In this document: positions 24,651 to 33,757 of the stretch, piece by piece
How the letters are laid out: each line of letters opens with the position of its first letter
Numbering within the stretch: position 1 is the stretch's first letter
From: Sulfurospirillum sp.
GTDB taxonomy: Bacteria > Campylobacterota > Campylobacteria > Campylobacterales > Arcobacteraceae
Length of the DNA: 64,000 bases
Direction of reading: 5' to 3'
Assembly: GCA_030491005.1 (NCBI GenBank)
Contig: JAKZMJ010000030.1
Span: forward strand, 1-64,000
Position numbers and translations under genes: made by a program
The notes under the pieces: generated by a model
The model's input: the letters and a program-made list of their open reading frames with translations, nothing else
Told to the model about the DNA's origin: nothing
Database searches by the model: none

Positions 24651-26468
24651 ATGTCACATAACTGGAGTATATCAACAACACTTAGAAATCCTAATAGAAT
24701 GATTGAGTGGTTAAGAGTTGCAAAAAAATATCTAATTACTACTAAGTGGGATAATGCAAAACAAATTGAATATCAAATATTATTAATAAAACACAAATTA
24801 TATACTCCAAATAATATTACCAAAGCAGAAAAAGAAAAGTTTGATACATTTACAGAAATAATTACTTTCAATGAAGCACAAACGATATTTAATAGACAAA
24901 ACTATAAAGACCCCTCCATGAGAGGTAGAACTTCATTTAGTCCTTTAAAAAAATTTGCTTTAATAAAATTAGATAGCAATAATATTATTAGAATGACTAG
25001 TCTAGGAGAGTATCTTTTATCAGATAATTATGATTTTGGATACTTCTTATTTCGTATTTTTCTTAAATGGGAATATAAAAATCCATTAGAGTATAAAGAA
25101 AATACAAATTTTAATATTAATCCTTTCATTGGAACTATGCACTTGATTAATAAAGTAAATATTATTGCCTATAAAAATAATGAGGTAGTTAAAGGAATAT
25201 CAAAAGATGAATTTATGCTTTTTGTTCAAACTTTAACAAATTATAAAAATATTAATTTTTATGCAAAAGAACTTTTTACTTATAGAAATTTTGTAAAACA
25301 AACAAATAAAAACTCTATCTTATCTCATCGTCAAAAAGAAGAAAAAATAAAAAATAAAAAATTAGCCGTATTAAAAATACTTACGAAAGAAACAAATGAT
25401 AATAAACTAGAAAAACTTCTTAATAATTTAAAAGATTATACAGATAATACTATTAGATACTTTAGAGCGACAAGATATTTGCATATTAGAGGTGGCGGCT
25501 ACTATATTGACTTAGAACCAAGAAGAACAGTTGAAATTGATGTATTATTAGATACCTACGATGGTTCTAGCTTAATATTAAAAAATAAAGACGATTACAT
25601 TGATTACTTAGCAGATGTAAACCTACCAGTACTTCCATGGGAAACAAAACAAAAACTACATAATATTATTGATAGTTTAGCAAAAGAATTAAGCCTCTTG
25701 GAAAAAAAGCTAAATCTTATTCCTACTAATTTTAGTATTCTAAAAGTAAATGATATTGAAGAGTTAAAAACCAACACTCAAAAACTAAGAGATAAAAGAA
25801 AAAAATACTTAGACATGATAACTCATAATGAATTACAAGATATTTCTAAAATCAAAGAGTGCATTTATTCTCTTGAAAATATTAGAGAATTAAAAAATAA
25901 ACCAAGCATAGAACTTGAAAAATGGGCTACTGTTGCACTTATGGCTTTAAATGATACACTAGGTATTAATCCTAACTATCCTGTTGGAGATGATAATGAG
26001 CCTTTATTTACAGCACCTGCAAGAAAAGCTGATATAGAGTGTTTTTATAAAGAATTTAATTCTATATGTGAAGTTACTATGCTTGTTGGAAGAAACCAAT
26101 GGTACAATGAGGGGCAACCTGTAATGAGACATCTAAGAGAGTTTGAAAACAAACACCCTACTAATTCTACATATTGTTTATTTCTTGCCCCTAAATTACA
26201 CCAAGATACAATAAATACTTTTTGGACTTCTACTAAATATGAATATGAAGGAGTAAAACAAAAAATTATTCCTTTAACAATTACTCAATTAGTGCAGTTA
26301 TTACAAATACTCATTAGCATAAAACAAGATAATAAAAAATTATTTCATACTGATATAAAAGATTTATTTGATGATATTGTTCAACTTACAAACAAAGTGA
26401 GTAACTCAAAAAATTGGATATCAGCTATACCATCACTTATTAATAACTGGAAAACTAAACTACAATAA
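24651..26468 (+). CDS. AlwI family type IIS restriction endonuclease
   Basis: A 605-residue protein recognised from the N-terminal HNWSISTTLRNPNRMIEWLR, the signature of the AlwI nuclease family (AlwI cuts outside GGATC). The nuclease core is probably in the last 200 residues, where PARKADIECFYKEFNSICEVTM provides acidic D-(x)n-E-x-T-like residues. The start at 24651 is chosen because AAGGA lies 7 bp upstream; an in-frame ATG at 24624 has no such site. The exact recognition sequence cannot be read. No controller-protein gene was seen. Confidence 0.88.
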   Translation: MSHNWSISTTLRNPNRMIEWLRVAKKYLITTKWDNAKQIEYQILLIKHKLYTPNNITKAEKEKFDTFTEIITFNEAQTIFNRQNYKDPSMRGRTSFSPLKKFALIKLDSNNIIRMTSLGEYLLSDNYDFGYFLFRIFLKWEYKNPLEYKENTNFNINPFIGTMHLINKVNIIAYKNNEVVKGISKDEFMLFVQTLTNYKNINFYAKELFTYRNFVKQTNKNSILSHRQKEEKIKNKKLAVLKILTKETNDNKLEKLLNNLKDYTDNTIRYFRATRYLHIRGGGYYIDLEPRRTVEIDVLLDTYDGSSLILKNKDDYIDYLADVNLPVLPWETKQKLHNIIDSLAKELSLLEKKLNLIPTNFSILKVNDIEELKTNTQKLRDKRKKYLDMITHNELQDISKIKECIYSLENIRELKNKPSIELEKWATVALMALNDTLGINPNYPVGDDNEPLFTAPARKADIECFYKEFNSICEVTMLVGRNQWYNEGQPVMRHLREFENKHPTNSTYCLFLAPKLHQDTINTFWTSTKYEYEGVKQKIIPLTITQLVQLLQILISIKQDNKKLFHTDIKDLFDDIVQLTNKVSNSKNWISAIPSLINNWKTKLQ

Positions 26469-26497
26469 AAAAGAAGACAAATCAAGGAGTAATTAAA

Positions 26498-27631
26498 ATG
26501 AATTGCGAATATTTTGGAAAGTGTGCAAGTTGTACCTTATATAACAAGACATATAAAGAACAATTAGAATATAAAATAAACATAGAAAAAACAAGATTTA
26601 AGGACTTTTTACCCTCAAACTTTGAAGTATATGAAAGTGAAGAGCAAAACTTTAGATATAAAGCTGAGTTTAGACTTTGGAAAAGCTTTACAAATGACAA
26701 CAAACTAAAACTATCTTATGCCATGATTGACTTTGATAAAAAAGCCTTGGAGATAAACACTTGTCATATAGTATCACTAGATATAAAAGAGCTTATGCCT
26801 AAACTTTTAGCCTGTATCTTAGAAGATGACATCTTATCTTTTAAACTTTATGGCTGTGAGTTCTTAAACTCTACAAAAGGTGAGACTATTCTTACTTTGA
26901 TATATCATAAAAAATTAGATGCCAAATGGATAGAAAAAACCAAAGATTTAGAGCTAAAACTAAATATAAAAATAGTAGGAAGAAGTAAAAAACAAAAGCT
27001 AGTACTAAGTGATGATTATATAAATGAAGTTTTAAGCATAAATAATAAAGATATAAAATACATATATAAAGAAAACGCATTTTCACAAGCAAATACAAAA
27101 GTAAATATCAAGATGATAGAATGGATTATAAACAATGCCACACTTTCTAATGACTTATGTGAACTATATTGTGGTTCAGGAAACTTTACAATAGCACTAT
27201 CGCCTTATTTTAGGAAAGTTCTAGCAACAGAGATATCAAAAACTTCTATACAAACAGCTAAGATTAACTGTGAATTAAATGCTATAACAAATATAAAATT
27301 TGCAAGACTAAGCTCCCAAGAATTTGCCCAAGCATACAGCAAAGAGCGAAAATTTAGAAGATTAGAAGATATCAATGTAGATATATCTAGCTATGATTTT
27401 TCAAGTATACTTGTTGACCCACCAAGAATTGGATTAGATAATGAAACAATACAATTCATAGAGCATTTTGAACAAATCATATATATATCTTGTAATACCC
27501 TAAGCTTATATGAAAACCTTTTAAGCTTAAGTAAAAACTACAATATAAAGCATTTTGCTTTTTTTGATCAGTTTGCTTATACTAAGCATATAGAAACAAT
27601 AATTATTTTAGAAAAAAAAGCCAAAAAATAG
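26498..27631 (+). CDS. trmA: tRNA (uracil-5-)-methyltransferase TrmA
   Basis: A 377-residue SAM-dependent methyltransferase that makes m5U54 in tRNA. It starts with the Cys-containing MNCEYFGKCASCTLY, has the SAM motif LCELYCGSGNFTIAL, the catalytic Cys region in IYISCNTLSLYENL, and ILVDPPRIGLD. The length is typical of TrmA (about 366). It follows the nuclease gene by 29 bp with a ribosome site (AAGGAG), so it may be read through from the cassette promoter. Confidence 0.93.
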   Translation: MNCEYFGKCASCTLYNKTYKEQLEYKINIEKTRFKDFLPSNFEVYESEEQNFRYKAEFRLWKSFTNDNKLKLSYAMIDFDKKALEINTCHIVSLDIKELMPKLLACILEDDILSFKLYGCEFLNSTKGETILTLIYHKKLDAKWIEKTKDLELKLNIKIVGRSKKQKLVLSDDYINEVLSINNKDIKYIYKENAFSQANTKVNIKMIEWIINNATLSNDLCELYCGSGNFTIALSPYFRKVLATEISKTSIQTAKINCELNAITNIKFARLSSQEFAQAYSKERKFRRLEDINVDISSYDFSSILVDPPRIGLDNETIQFIEHFEQIIYISCNTLSLYENLLSLSKNYNIKHFAFFDQFAYTKHIETIIILEKKAKK

Positions 27632-27643
27632 ATAATTATTAAT

Positions 27644-27659
27644 CTAATATTAAGAAATG
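27644..27659 (+). promoter_or_regulatory. 16-bp word shared with the flgK upstream region
   Basis: CTAATATTAAGAAATG occurs exactly here, 147 bp before the flagellin start, and at 38506-38521, 33 bp before the flgK start. Its position upstream of two late flagellar genes suggests a common promoter or regulator site, although this copy is rather far from the start codon. Confidence 0.4.
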
Positions 27660-27703
27660 GTATGTCATACTCTTCGTTCAAATTAGGGTTCAATTGATTC
27701 CGA

Positions 27704-27729
27704 AGAAAATAATTTTTTAATTATTTTCT
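27704..27729. terminator. Perfect 11-bp hairpin downstream of trmA
   Basis: AGAAAATAATT (27704-27714) and AATTATTTTCT (27719-27729) pair perfectly around a TTTT loop. A further CGAAGA/TCTTCG pair surrounds the area (27671-27676 and 27701-27706). It could end trmA transcription or lie in the flagellin leader. A clear T-run is missing. Confidence 0.4.
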
Positions 27730-27773
27730 ATGCTTGCTTAAAATCAAGAAGGTTTTTAAAGTGTAAATTATTT

Positions 27774-27799
27774 TACAATGTGTCATAATTAAAAAGGAT
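27774..27799 (+). promoter_or_regulatory. Flagellin promoter -10 and ribosome site
   Basis: TACAAT (27774-27779) follows GTAAATTATTTTAC, which forms a short inverted repeat, and AAGGA (27794-27798) precedes the ATG at 27806. No sigma-28 or sigma-54 type consensus was seen in the upstream region. Confidence 0.5.
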
Positions 27800-27805
27800 T
27801 TTATT

Positions 27806-30475
27806 ATGAGAATTAATACAAATATAGCTTCAATTACTGCTCAAGAAGCTGCTACAAACACAAATAAAAGTATAGGAGCTGCCTTAGAGAAGCTATCAAC
27901 TGGTCTTCGTATCAACAAAGCTTCAGATGATGCTTCTGGTTTAGCAATTGCAGATAAACTAAGAACGCAAGCTACATCTATAAATCAAGGTGTGTCAAAT
28001 GGTAACTCAGCTGTTACTTTACTACAAATAGCTGATAAATCAATGGCAGAACAATCTAATATCTTAAATACCATCAAAGCTAAACTAATCCAAGCTAATA
28101 CTGATACTACATCAGCTGATGGTAAAGAATCTATTAGAAAAGATATCAAAAAATTACTTGAACAGTTAGATAATATAGCTGAGCAAACTAACTACAATGG
28201 TAATTTTTTACTACAAGAGAAAGCTTCTTCTCAAGATGCTTCAAGCCAAGTAAACTTTCAAATTGGTGAAGCAAATACAGATATCATATCAAATTCTGCA
28301 ATTCAGTCTAATACTAAAGGATTGGGTTCAAAGACAGTCTATTCTGCTGGCAATGAAAATAATACTATTGTTTCTGGTTCTTCGCTTACACTTGCAAGTA
28401 CAGGAACTATTTCTTTAACTGCAAAAGCATCTGATGGTTCGCATGTTGCTGAAACTTTAAAATTAAGTGGAGATGTAGATTCTGTTGAATTAAAAACAGG
28501 TATGGTACTATCAGGAATGGATGCAAGTACACAAGCTGCATTTGTAGCACAATTAACAGGTGGAGTAGGAACTGATTATACACAAAGTGGAAATACATTT
28601 ACTATGCTTAAAGATGCTAAGTTAGATTTATCTACTGTTGATAGTGTAACTGCAACTTTAACTACTCCTGCTGAGGCTCCTAGTAAGTTTACTTCTGTTG
28701 CAGGAGATATAATAACTGCTTCAAGTACAAATAAAGACAGTGATTTAGCTAAAGCTTTAGTAGATGATACTAAATTTACAGATAATCAAAATGGTACTTA
28801 TACTGCAAAAACAGCAGATACTATTACTTTAGAAGCTGGTGAATCTGTTAATTTTGAAAGAGCATCACAAGCAACTACATTTGCAACAGGTGCACAGTTA
28901 ACTTTAAGCGCAGATGCTGTAGCAGGAAGCCAATTTGCAAGTGCTTTAGCTAGTACGAGTAAATTTACCTTAGAATCAGGAACAGCTGGAAAGAGTGGTG
29001 CTGTTTATACAGCTAAGGCTCCTGCAGGAATTATAAATATAGCAAAAAATGAAACCTTTAAAATTGACACTCCAACAGACACAGGAGCTATAAAAGTTGG
29101 AGATATGATTACTTTAAAAGCAGACACGGTTGCTGGTTCTGATTTAGCTACTGCATTAGCAGATACAACTAAATTCAAACTAACTGACGGAACTGCTGGA
29201 ACGACTGGAGCAGTTTATAAATCACTATTAGATACCAATGGAGGTATTTCTTTAAAAGCAACAGAGTCACTTTCTAAAGCAGTTGCTACTCAAGTTGATA
29301 TTGGTAAAACAAGTGCAGTTTCTGATGGTTCAACTATAACTTTAAATGCAGATGTTGTTAAGGGATCTGATTTAGCTAATCAATTAAATGATGTAGCAGT
29401 AGGTGGACAAAAGAAATTTAAATTAACATCTGGAATCGCTGGAGAGAGTGGTGCTAAGTACACGGTTAATAAAGATTTTACAACAAATAACTTAAAGATT
29501 GTTGATACTGAATCAATTACTATTACTAAAGCAATCGCGATAACTGATAATATTGGCGTTCAAAAGGGAGAGATTTTAAATGCTAAGCTTGATGGTAAGG
29601 ACTTAAATGTTGGTGTTGACAATGCTTTAACAGTAAAGACTACACCTGCTACAGTACCTCCTACAGTTGCTAGAGCATCAAGTCCAGTAATTTTAGAATT
29701 TGATGTAAAAGCGAAATTAGCTACTGATACATTTGAATATAAAACAGGCGATACGATAAAAGTTACTGATGATAAAGCTAAAACTGGAACGACTAAATCT
29801 CTTGTTGAAAGTGGGGATTTTATAGATAATGGTGATGGTTCATATACTGCAACTAAAGATGCTCTCACTGGAGAAGGTATTGAATTCGATGAAAAAGATG
29901 ATATAATCAGTGTAAAAAGAACAGTTGGAAGTACAGAAACACCAGTAACTACAGCTGGATTGGCTGCTACTGATATAAAAAGAATTGCTTCAGATGTGAT
30001 AGGTACTTCTGATACTTCTACTGTTTCTCCATCTGATCCTATTTCTGTTGATCTAACTACAAATTCAACTATGAAAGTTGAAAATAATGGTAAAACAAGT
30101 GATACTTTAAGTATTACAGGAAAAGAAGAGATTTCAAATGGTGGAACTCAATTATCTGCTTTAGCAGCCGTTGGTAATGGTGAGATGACTAGTGCTTTAG
30201 CTTCTTCTTTCCAAGCAGTAGTTGATGATGCGATTACTGATCTGAATGCTTTTAGAGGGGATATAGGTTCTACTCAAAATCAAGTTGAATCAGCTGTTAG
30301 AAACTTGATGACTCAGTCTACTAATGTAAGAGCTGCTGAGTCTATTATACGAGATGTTGATTATGCTTCTGAGAGTGCGAACTTTAATAAGCAAAATATC
30401 ATAGCCCAAGCTGGTACTTATGCTATAAGTCAAGCAAATGCTAGTGCTCAAAATGTATTAAGATTATTACAATAA
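27806..30475 (+). CDS. fla: Flagellin, very large (889 aa) with repetitive central domain
   Basis: The N-terminal D0/D1 (MRINTNIASITAQEAATNTN, RINKASDDASGLAIADKLR) and the C-terminal D1/D0 (NVRAAESIIRDVDYASESA, ending QNVLRLLQ) are canonical flagellin, the filament protein. Residues about 190-790 form a Ser/Thr/Ala/Asp-rich surface domain, which makes the protein much larger than typical flagellins of about 500 residues or fewer. At least five divergent repeats begin near residues 300, 362, 432, 507 and 648; each has a G-x-x-I-T-L opening, a DLA-x-ALADTTKF-like middle and a ITL/ISL-x-A-x-E-S end. A strong terminator follows. Confidence 0.95.
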   Translation: MRINTNIASITAQEAATNTNKSIGAALEKLSTGLRINKASDDASGLAIADKLRTQATSINQGVSNGNSAVTLLQIADKSMAEQSNILNTIKAKLIQANTDTTSADGKESIRKDIKKLLEQLDNIAEQTNYNGNFLLQEKASSQDASSQVNFQIGEANTDIISNSAIQSNTKGLGSKTVYSAGNENNTIVSGSSLTLASTGTISLTAKASDGSHVAETLKLSGDVDSVELKTGMVLSGMDASTQAAFVAQLTGGVGTDYTQSGNTFTMLKDAKLDLSTVDSVTATLTTPAEAPSKFTSVAGDIITASSTNKDSDLAKALVDDTKFTDNQNGTYTAKTADTITLEAGESVNFERASQATTFATGAQLTLSADAVAGSQFASALASTSKFTLESGTAGKSGAVYTAKAPAGIINIAKNETFKIDTPTDTGAIKVGDMITLKADTVAGSDLATALADTTKFKLTDGTAGTTGAVYKSLLDTNGGISLKATESLSKAVATQVDIGKTSAVSDGSTITLNADVVKGSDLANQLNDVAVGGQKKFKLTSGIAGESGAKYTVNKDFTTNNLKIVDTESITITKAIAITDNIGVQKGEILNAKLDGKDLNVGVDNALTVKTTPATVPPTVARASSPVILEFDVKAKLATDTFEYKTGDTIKVTDDKAKTGTTKSLVESGDFIDNGDGSYTATKDALTGEGIEFDEKDDIISVKRTVGSTETPVTTAGLAATDIKRIASDVIGTSDTSTVSPSDPISVDLTTNSTMKVENNGKTSDTLSITGKEEISNGGTQLSALAAVGNGEMTSALASSFQAVVDDAITDLNAFRGDIGSTQNQVESAVRNLMTQSTNVRAAESIIRDVDYASESANFNKQNIIAQAGTYAISQANASAQNVLRLLQ

Positions 30476-30542
30476 TATAACAAAAAGTATTATGTAAAAA
30501 TCTAGTCTTTATATTGGACACAATTAAAGCAAAGAGACAAGA

Positions 30543-30575
30543 GGGGCTTAGGAAAATTCCCAAGCCCCTTTTTTT
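30543..30575 (+). terminator. Intrinsic terminator of the flagellin gene
   Basis: GGGGCTT (30543-30549) pairs with AAGCCCC (30562-30568), extended by GG/CC within, and TTTTTTT follows (30569-30575). This is a textbook rho-independent terminator. Confidence 0.95.
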
Positions 30576-30800
30576 ATTGAGTAAAACTACGATATATTTT
30601 CTTTTATCCAACATTCTAAATTATAGATATATTTAACTAAACTTTATTGCCTAAGTAATGTGTCACTTTATATCAAGATTGACCTTGAAGTGCTAATGTA
30701 AATTATGATTTGATTTTAATAATTTCTACTATCCTACGATTTAGCTTCCATCCATAAAAATTTGTAATATTGTATCTATTTTCTACAAAATAATTATAAA
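30576..30800. other. AT-rich spacer
   Basis: Apart from a small TCAAG...CTTGA hairpin near 30680-30700, no gene or structure was recognised in these 225 bp between the flagellin terminator and the palindrome of the following antitoxin locus. Confidence 0.5.
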
Positions 30801-30839
30801 TCAAAACTTAAGTGAATTTCACTTAAGTTTTGATACAAT
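30801..30839. promoter_or_regulatory. Perfect 16-bp palindromic operator of the orphan antitoxin
   Basis: TCAAAACTTAAGTGAA (30801-30816) is the exact reverse complement of 30818-30833 with one spacer base. TACAAT (30834-30839) follows directly as a -10 box, so a bound repressor would cover the -35 region. This is the usual layout of an autoregulated antitoxin gene. Confidence 0.75.
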
Positions 30840-30868
30840 AATATATAAATAAATTATTGGAGTTCATT

Positions 30869-31126
30869 ATGCAAACAATGGCAGTACAAATTAAAGATAA
30901 CTATGTACAAAACTTTATGAGTTATGTTAATAATCATAGTGAAAATATCACTATAACAAAAGATAAAAATTTAGAATATGACCCATATTTTTATGAAAGA
31001 CAAAAAGAATTACAAGAAATAAGAAATAATATAAAGAATGGTAATAGTCAATTAACATCATTTGAAGATTTTGAACATAAAACAAATCAATTTGAAAAAG
31101 AACTAGAATTAAAATATGCAAATTAA
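30869..31126 (+). CDS. Antitoxin-like protein, orphan
   Basis: An 85-residue protein from the ATG at 30869, chosen because GGAG lies 6 bp upstream. The opening MQTMAVQIKDNYVQNFMSYV and the acidic helical rest (YDPYFYERQKELQEIRNNI) resemble antitoxins that precede RelE-like toxins in Campylobacterota. The palindrome upstream supports autoregulation. The toxin that should follow is truncated, so this is an orphan antitoxin. Family assignment is by pattern only. Confidence 0.7.
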   Translation: MQTMAVQIKDNYVQNFMSYVNNHSENITITKDKNLEYDPYFYERQKELQEIRNNIKNGNSQLTSFEDFEHKTNQFEKELELKYAN

Positions 31127-31143
31127 ACTATGCAAATTAAACT
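31116..31143 (+). repeat. 14-bp tandem duplication at the antitoxin/toxin junction
   Basis: ATGCAAATTAAACT occurs twice head to tail (31116-31129 and 31130-31143). The first copy contains the antitoxin stop codon. The second copy provides the apparent toxin ATG. Before the duplication the toxin start would have overlapped the end of the antitoxin gene. Confidence 0.9.
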
Positions 31144-31261
31144 TGATAAAAAGTTTGAAATATATTTAACAAAAATAAACCGTCATAGTAAGACAGATAC
31201 AACAAATCAGAGGAAGAAGACAAGATTACCTTGCGAAAATACCGAGCTCTTTTTATTCTAG
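31130..31261 (+). pseudogene. Truncated RelE-like toxin remnant
   Basis: A 43-codon frame starting MQIKLDKKFEIYLTKI resembles the N-terminus of RelE/mRNA-interferase toxins. After about residue 16 the similarity stops and the frame continues with unrelated residues to a TAG (31259-31261). The RelE core with its catalytic Arg/His residues is absent here and in the 98 bp that follow. Thus the toxin seems to have been lost by deletion while the antitoxin remains. The assignment rests on a short segment. Confidence 0.55.
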
Positions 31262-31347
31262 TTTATCGTGTATTCTTTTTGTATCTAGTAGTAACTTTAA
31301 TTTTTATTTAGTCTTTATAGTGGCTTTCTTTTCTCCAAAATTTTTAC

Positions 31348-31353
31348 TATAAT
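31348..31353 (+). promoter_or_regulatory. -10 box of the Y-family polymerase gene
   Basis: TATAAT ends 5 bp before the ATG at 31359. With the normal spacing the transcript would start at or beside the start codon, which predicts a leaderless mRNA. No ribosome site is visible upstream. Confidence 0.5.
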
Positions 31354-31358
31354 AGCTT

Positions 31359-32621
31359 ATGATTTTACACCTTGATTTAGATTGTTTTTTTGTATCAGCA
31401 CATAGAACAATAGATAATAATCTTTTTAATATTCCTGTTGCAGTTGGAGGGAGATCAAACTTAAATATTTTTAATAAACAAAAACAAAAAAGATTTATCT
31501 CAAATAACAAAGGTGCTTTTGTATCTAGCATACTCTCAAATACAAAAGAGAATGATAAAGAATATTTCATAGATAAAAATGGTCGCATAAGAGGCATAAT
31601 CACGACATCTTCTTATGAAGCAAGAGCCTTAGGTGTTAGAACTGCTATGAGTGTAAATGAAGCATTAAGATTGTGTCCTTCTTTAAAAATGATTGCACCA
31701 CAATACCCTTTATATCATGAGCTTTCTTATAAATTAGGGGAGTTTTTAAGAGCTAGAACTCCAGAAGTTGAACAGGCTTCTATAGATGAGTATTTTGTTG
31801 ATTTAAGTATTTTTATAAAAGATGAAGATGTAGAAACTTTTGCAATGGATTTAAAAAATGAGATTATGGATAAGTTTAAACTTCCTATATCCATAGGAAT
31901 AGCAAATAGTAAATATATTTCAAAACTTGCAACAAATGAAGCAAAACCATATGGAATAAAATTCATTCAAAAAAGTGAATTAAATGCCTTTATAGAAGAT
32001 ATGCCGATAAATAAATTTACAGGTATAGGAAAAAGTTACGAAAAAAAACTAAAATCTTACGGTATATCTACACTTGGAGATGTAAGAAGAAAAAAAGAGC
32101 TTTTATATTCATGGAATAAATCAGGAATAAAACTTTATAATAGAATATGTGGGATAAATGACTTTAAATTAGAGAAGGCAAAAGATGCACAATCTATTGG
32201 GATAGGAAGAACTTTTGACCCTATTTTAAATAGAGATGAAATAAAAAGAAGACTTATCATCCTAGCTAGATACTTAGCATATTTAGTATATAAAAAGAAA
32301 GTAAATCCTCAAAACTTTTTTTTAAAAATAAAATATGAGTTTAATATAAAATCAAAAGCAAATATCAGTATCAATAGAGTATTTTCTGAAGGTTTATTTC
32401 AAACAAGCATTTTAGAGTTATTTGAAAAAAATGACATTCATCCAAGTCATAGTATAGTTCAAATAAATCTAATTGTAAGTGCTTTTATGGAAAACAAAAT
32501 GGACACTTATAACTTATTTGAGTATGAAGAAGATTTAAAATTACAAAAATTAAATGCTTCTATAAATAAATTAAGAGATAAGTTTGGCATTGATATTATT
32601 AAAACAGCCAAGGAGCTTTAA
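31359..32621 (+). CDS. dinB: DNA polymerase IV-like Y-family polymerase
   Basis: A 420-residue translesion polymerase. The first catalytic acidic motif is LDLDCFFVSAHR at the N-terminus and the second SIDEYFVDL at about residue 142; ISIGIANSKYISKLAT and FTGIGKSYEKKL (helix-hairpin-helix) follow, and the C-terminal little-finger domain is present. An insertion relative to the E. coli enzyme lies at about 34-72, before TTSSYEARALGVR. The ATG is chosen because the conserved LHLDLDCFF starts immediately after it. Whether it is SOS-controlled cannot be seen; no LexA-like box was noticed. Confidence 0.9.
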   Translation: MILHLDLDCFFVSAHRTIDNNLFNIPVAVGGRSNLNIFNKQKQKRFISNNKGAFVSSILSNTKENDKEYFIDKNGRIRGIITTSSYEARALGVRTAMSVNEALRLCPSLKMIAPQYPLYHELSYKLGEFLRARTPEVEQASIDEYFVDLSIFIKDEDVETFAMDLKNEIMDKFKLPISIGIANSKYISKLATNEAKPYGIKFIQKSELNAFIEDMPINKFTGIGKSYEKKLKSYGISTLGDVRRKKELLYSWNKSGIKLYNRICGINDFKLEKAKDAQSIGIGRTFDPILNRDEIKRRLIILARYLAYLVYKKKVNPQNFFLKIKYEFNIKSKANISINRVFSEGLFQTSILELFEKNDIHPSHSIVQINLIVSAFMENKMDTYNLFEYEEDLKLQKLNASINKLRDKFGIDIIKTAKEL

Positions 32622-32643
32622 GCTTCTATACTTTTGTATTTGC

Positions 32644-33756
32644 CTAAAATTTCTTTTTTCCAGATGTAGCTTTATCTTTTAATAATCTTTTTATATTTTC
32701 ACTACTTATTTTTGCTTGTTTAATTCTTTCTTCATTCATATCTCTTAAGATACTTAGTGTTTTTTGTTTTTCATGGTCTACATTTGATGTGATTTGTATG
32801 GCTTTTCTATTATTAGATGTTCCTGAAACTCCTAAGAATTTTTCACTATTATTTATATAAATCTTTGAAACTGAACTTGTGGCATTTTTGTTAAACAAAA
32901 TAATATCATCTTTTTTTAAAATTAAAATATCAGAAATCAAAAGTTCAGTCTCTGCAATAATAGCTTCGATTTTCATCTTAGACCCAGCAATAAGAGTAGT
33001 GATATCTTTCTTTTTACTGATAATTCTATTTTTTCCTTCATTAAATATTTTTTTAACAATTTTATCCAATAAAGACTCTATATAAGAAATAGGGTAACAA
33101 ATAGATAAAAAACCTGATTCATCATCTATGGTTATTTCAAGTACAACTAATAATACAATCTCATGATCTGAGATAATCTGAATTGCATTCGCATTCGTAT
33201 CTTTTGTTTCGATTTTAAAATTCAACGGGCTAACCTCATACCAAGACCTATATAAGTGCTTCACAAACATTGAATAAAAATGATCAAAAATTTCAACTTC
33301 TATTTCAGTAAATTCTCTATCAATATTATCATGAGAAGAAACAGCTCCACTTCCTAATAATTCCGAAATTATTTTATTTGCAATTCCAGGATTACACTCG
33401 ATGATAATCCTACCTTCAAGTGGTCTAATAGATAAAGTATTCAATGATGTTAATTGAGGAATGGATAAAATAAACTCTCCATAAGTCATTTGTTCAATAG
33501 AATAAAGTTTTATATCAACAATTTTACGCAACATTGCTGATAAATCAGTTATAAGGTCTCGTAGCATTTTATCATGTAATGTTGAAAATGCTTTTAATTG
33601 TTCTGCTGAAATTCTGTTTGGTTTTTTAAAATCATATATTGAATAATTTTTTTCTTTTGATACTACATTCTCTTCTGGTTTAGATTCAATATCCTCACCT
33701 TGTTCGGCGATATCTAAAAGAGCATCAATCTCGTCTTGACTTAAAAATTCTGCCAT
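32644..33756 (-). CDS. fliM: Flagellar motor switch protein FliM
   Basis: A 370-residue C-ring component that binds CheY-P and reverses rotation. The N-terminal FLSQDEIDALL is the conserved CheY-P-binding motif. It is followed by an acidic linker, then YDFKKPNRISAEQLKAF, a CheC-like middle domain (IECNPGIANKIISELLGSG) and a C-terminal SpoA-like domain. It begins 1 bp after the flgI stop, so the two are one operon. A FliN or FliY gene is not adjacent. Confidence 0.94.
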   Translation of the reverse strand: MAEFLSQDEIDALLDIAEQGEDIESKPEENVVSKEKNYSIYDFKKPNRISAEQLKAFSTLHDKMLRDLITDLSAMLRKIVDIKLYSIEQMTYGEFILSIPQLTSLNTLSIRPLEGRIIIECNPGIANKIISELLGSGAVSSHDNIDREFTEIEVEIFDHFYSMFVKHLYRSWYEVSPLNFKIETKDTNANAIQIISDHEIVLLVVLEITIDDESGFLSICYPISYIESLLDKIVKKIFNEGKNRIISKKKDITTLIAGSKMKIEAIIAETELLISDILILKKDDIILFNKNATSSVSKIYINNSEKFLGVSGTSNNRKAIQITSNVDHEKQKTLSILRDMNEERIKQAKISSENIKRLLKDKATSGKKKF

Positions 33757-33757
33757 C

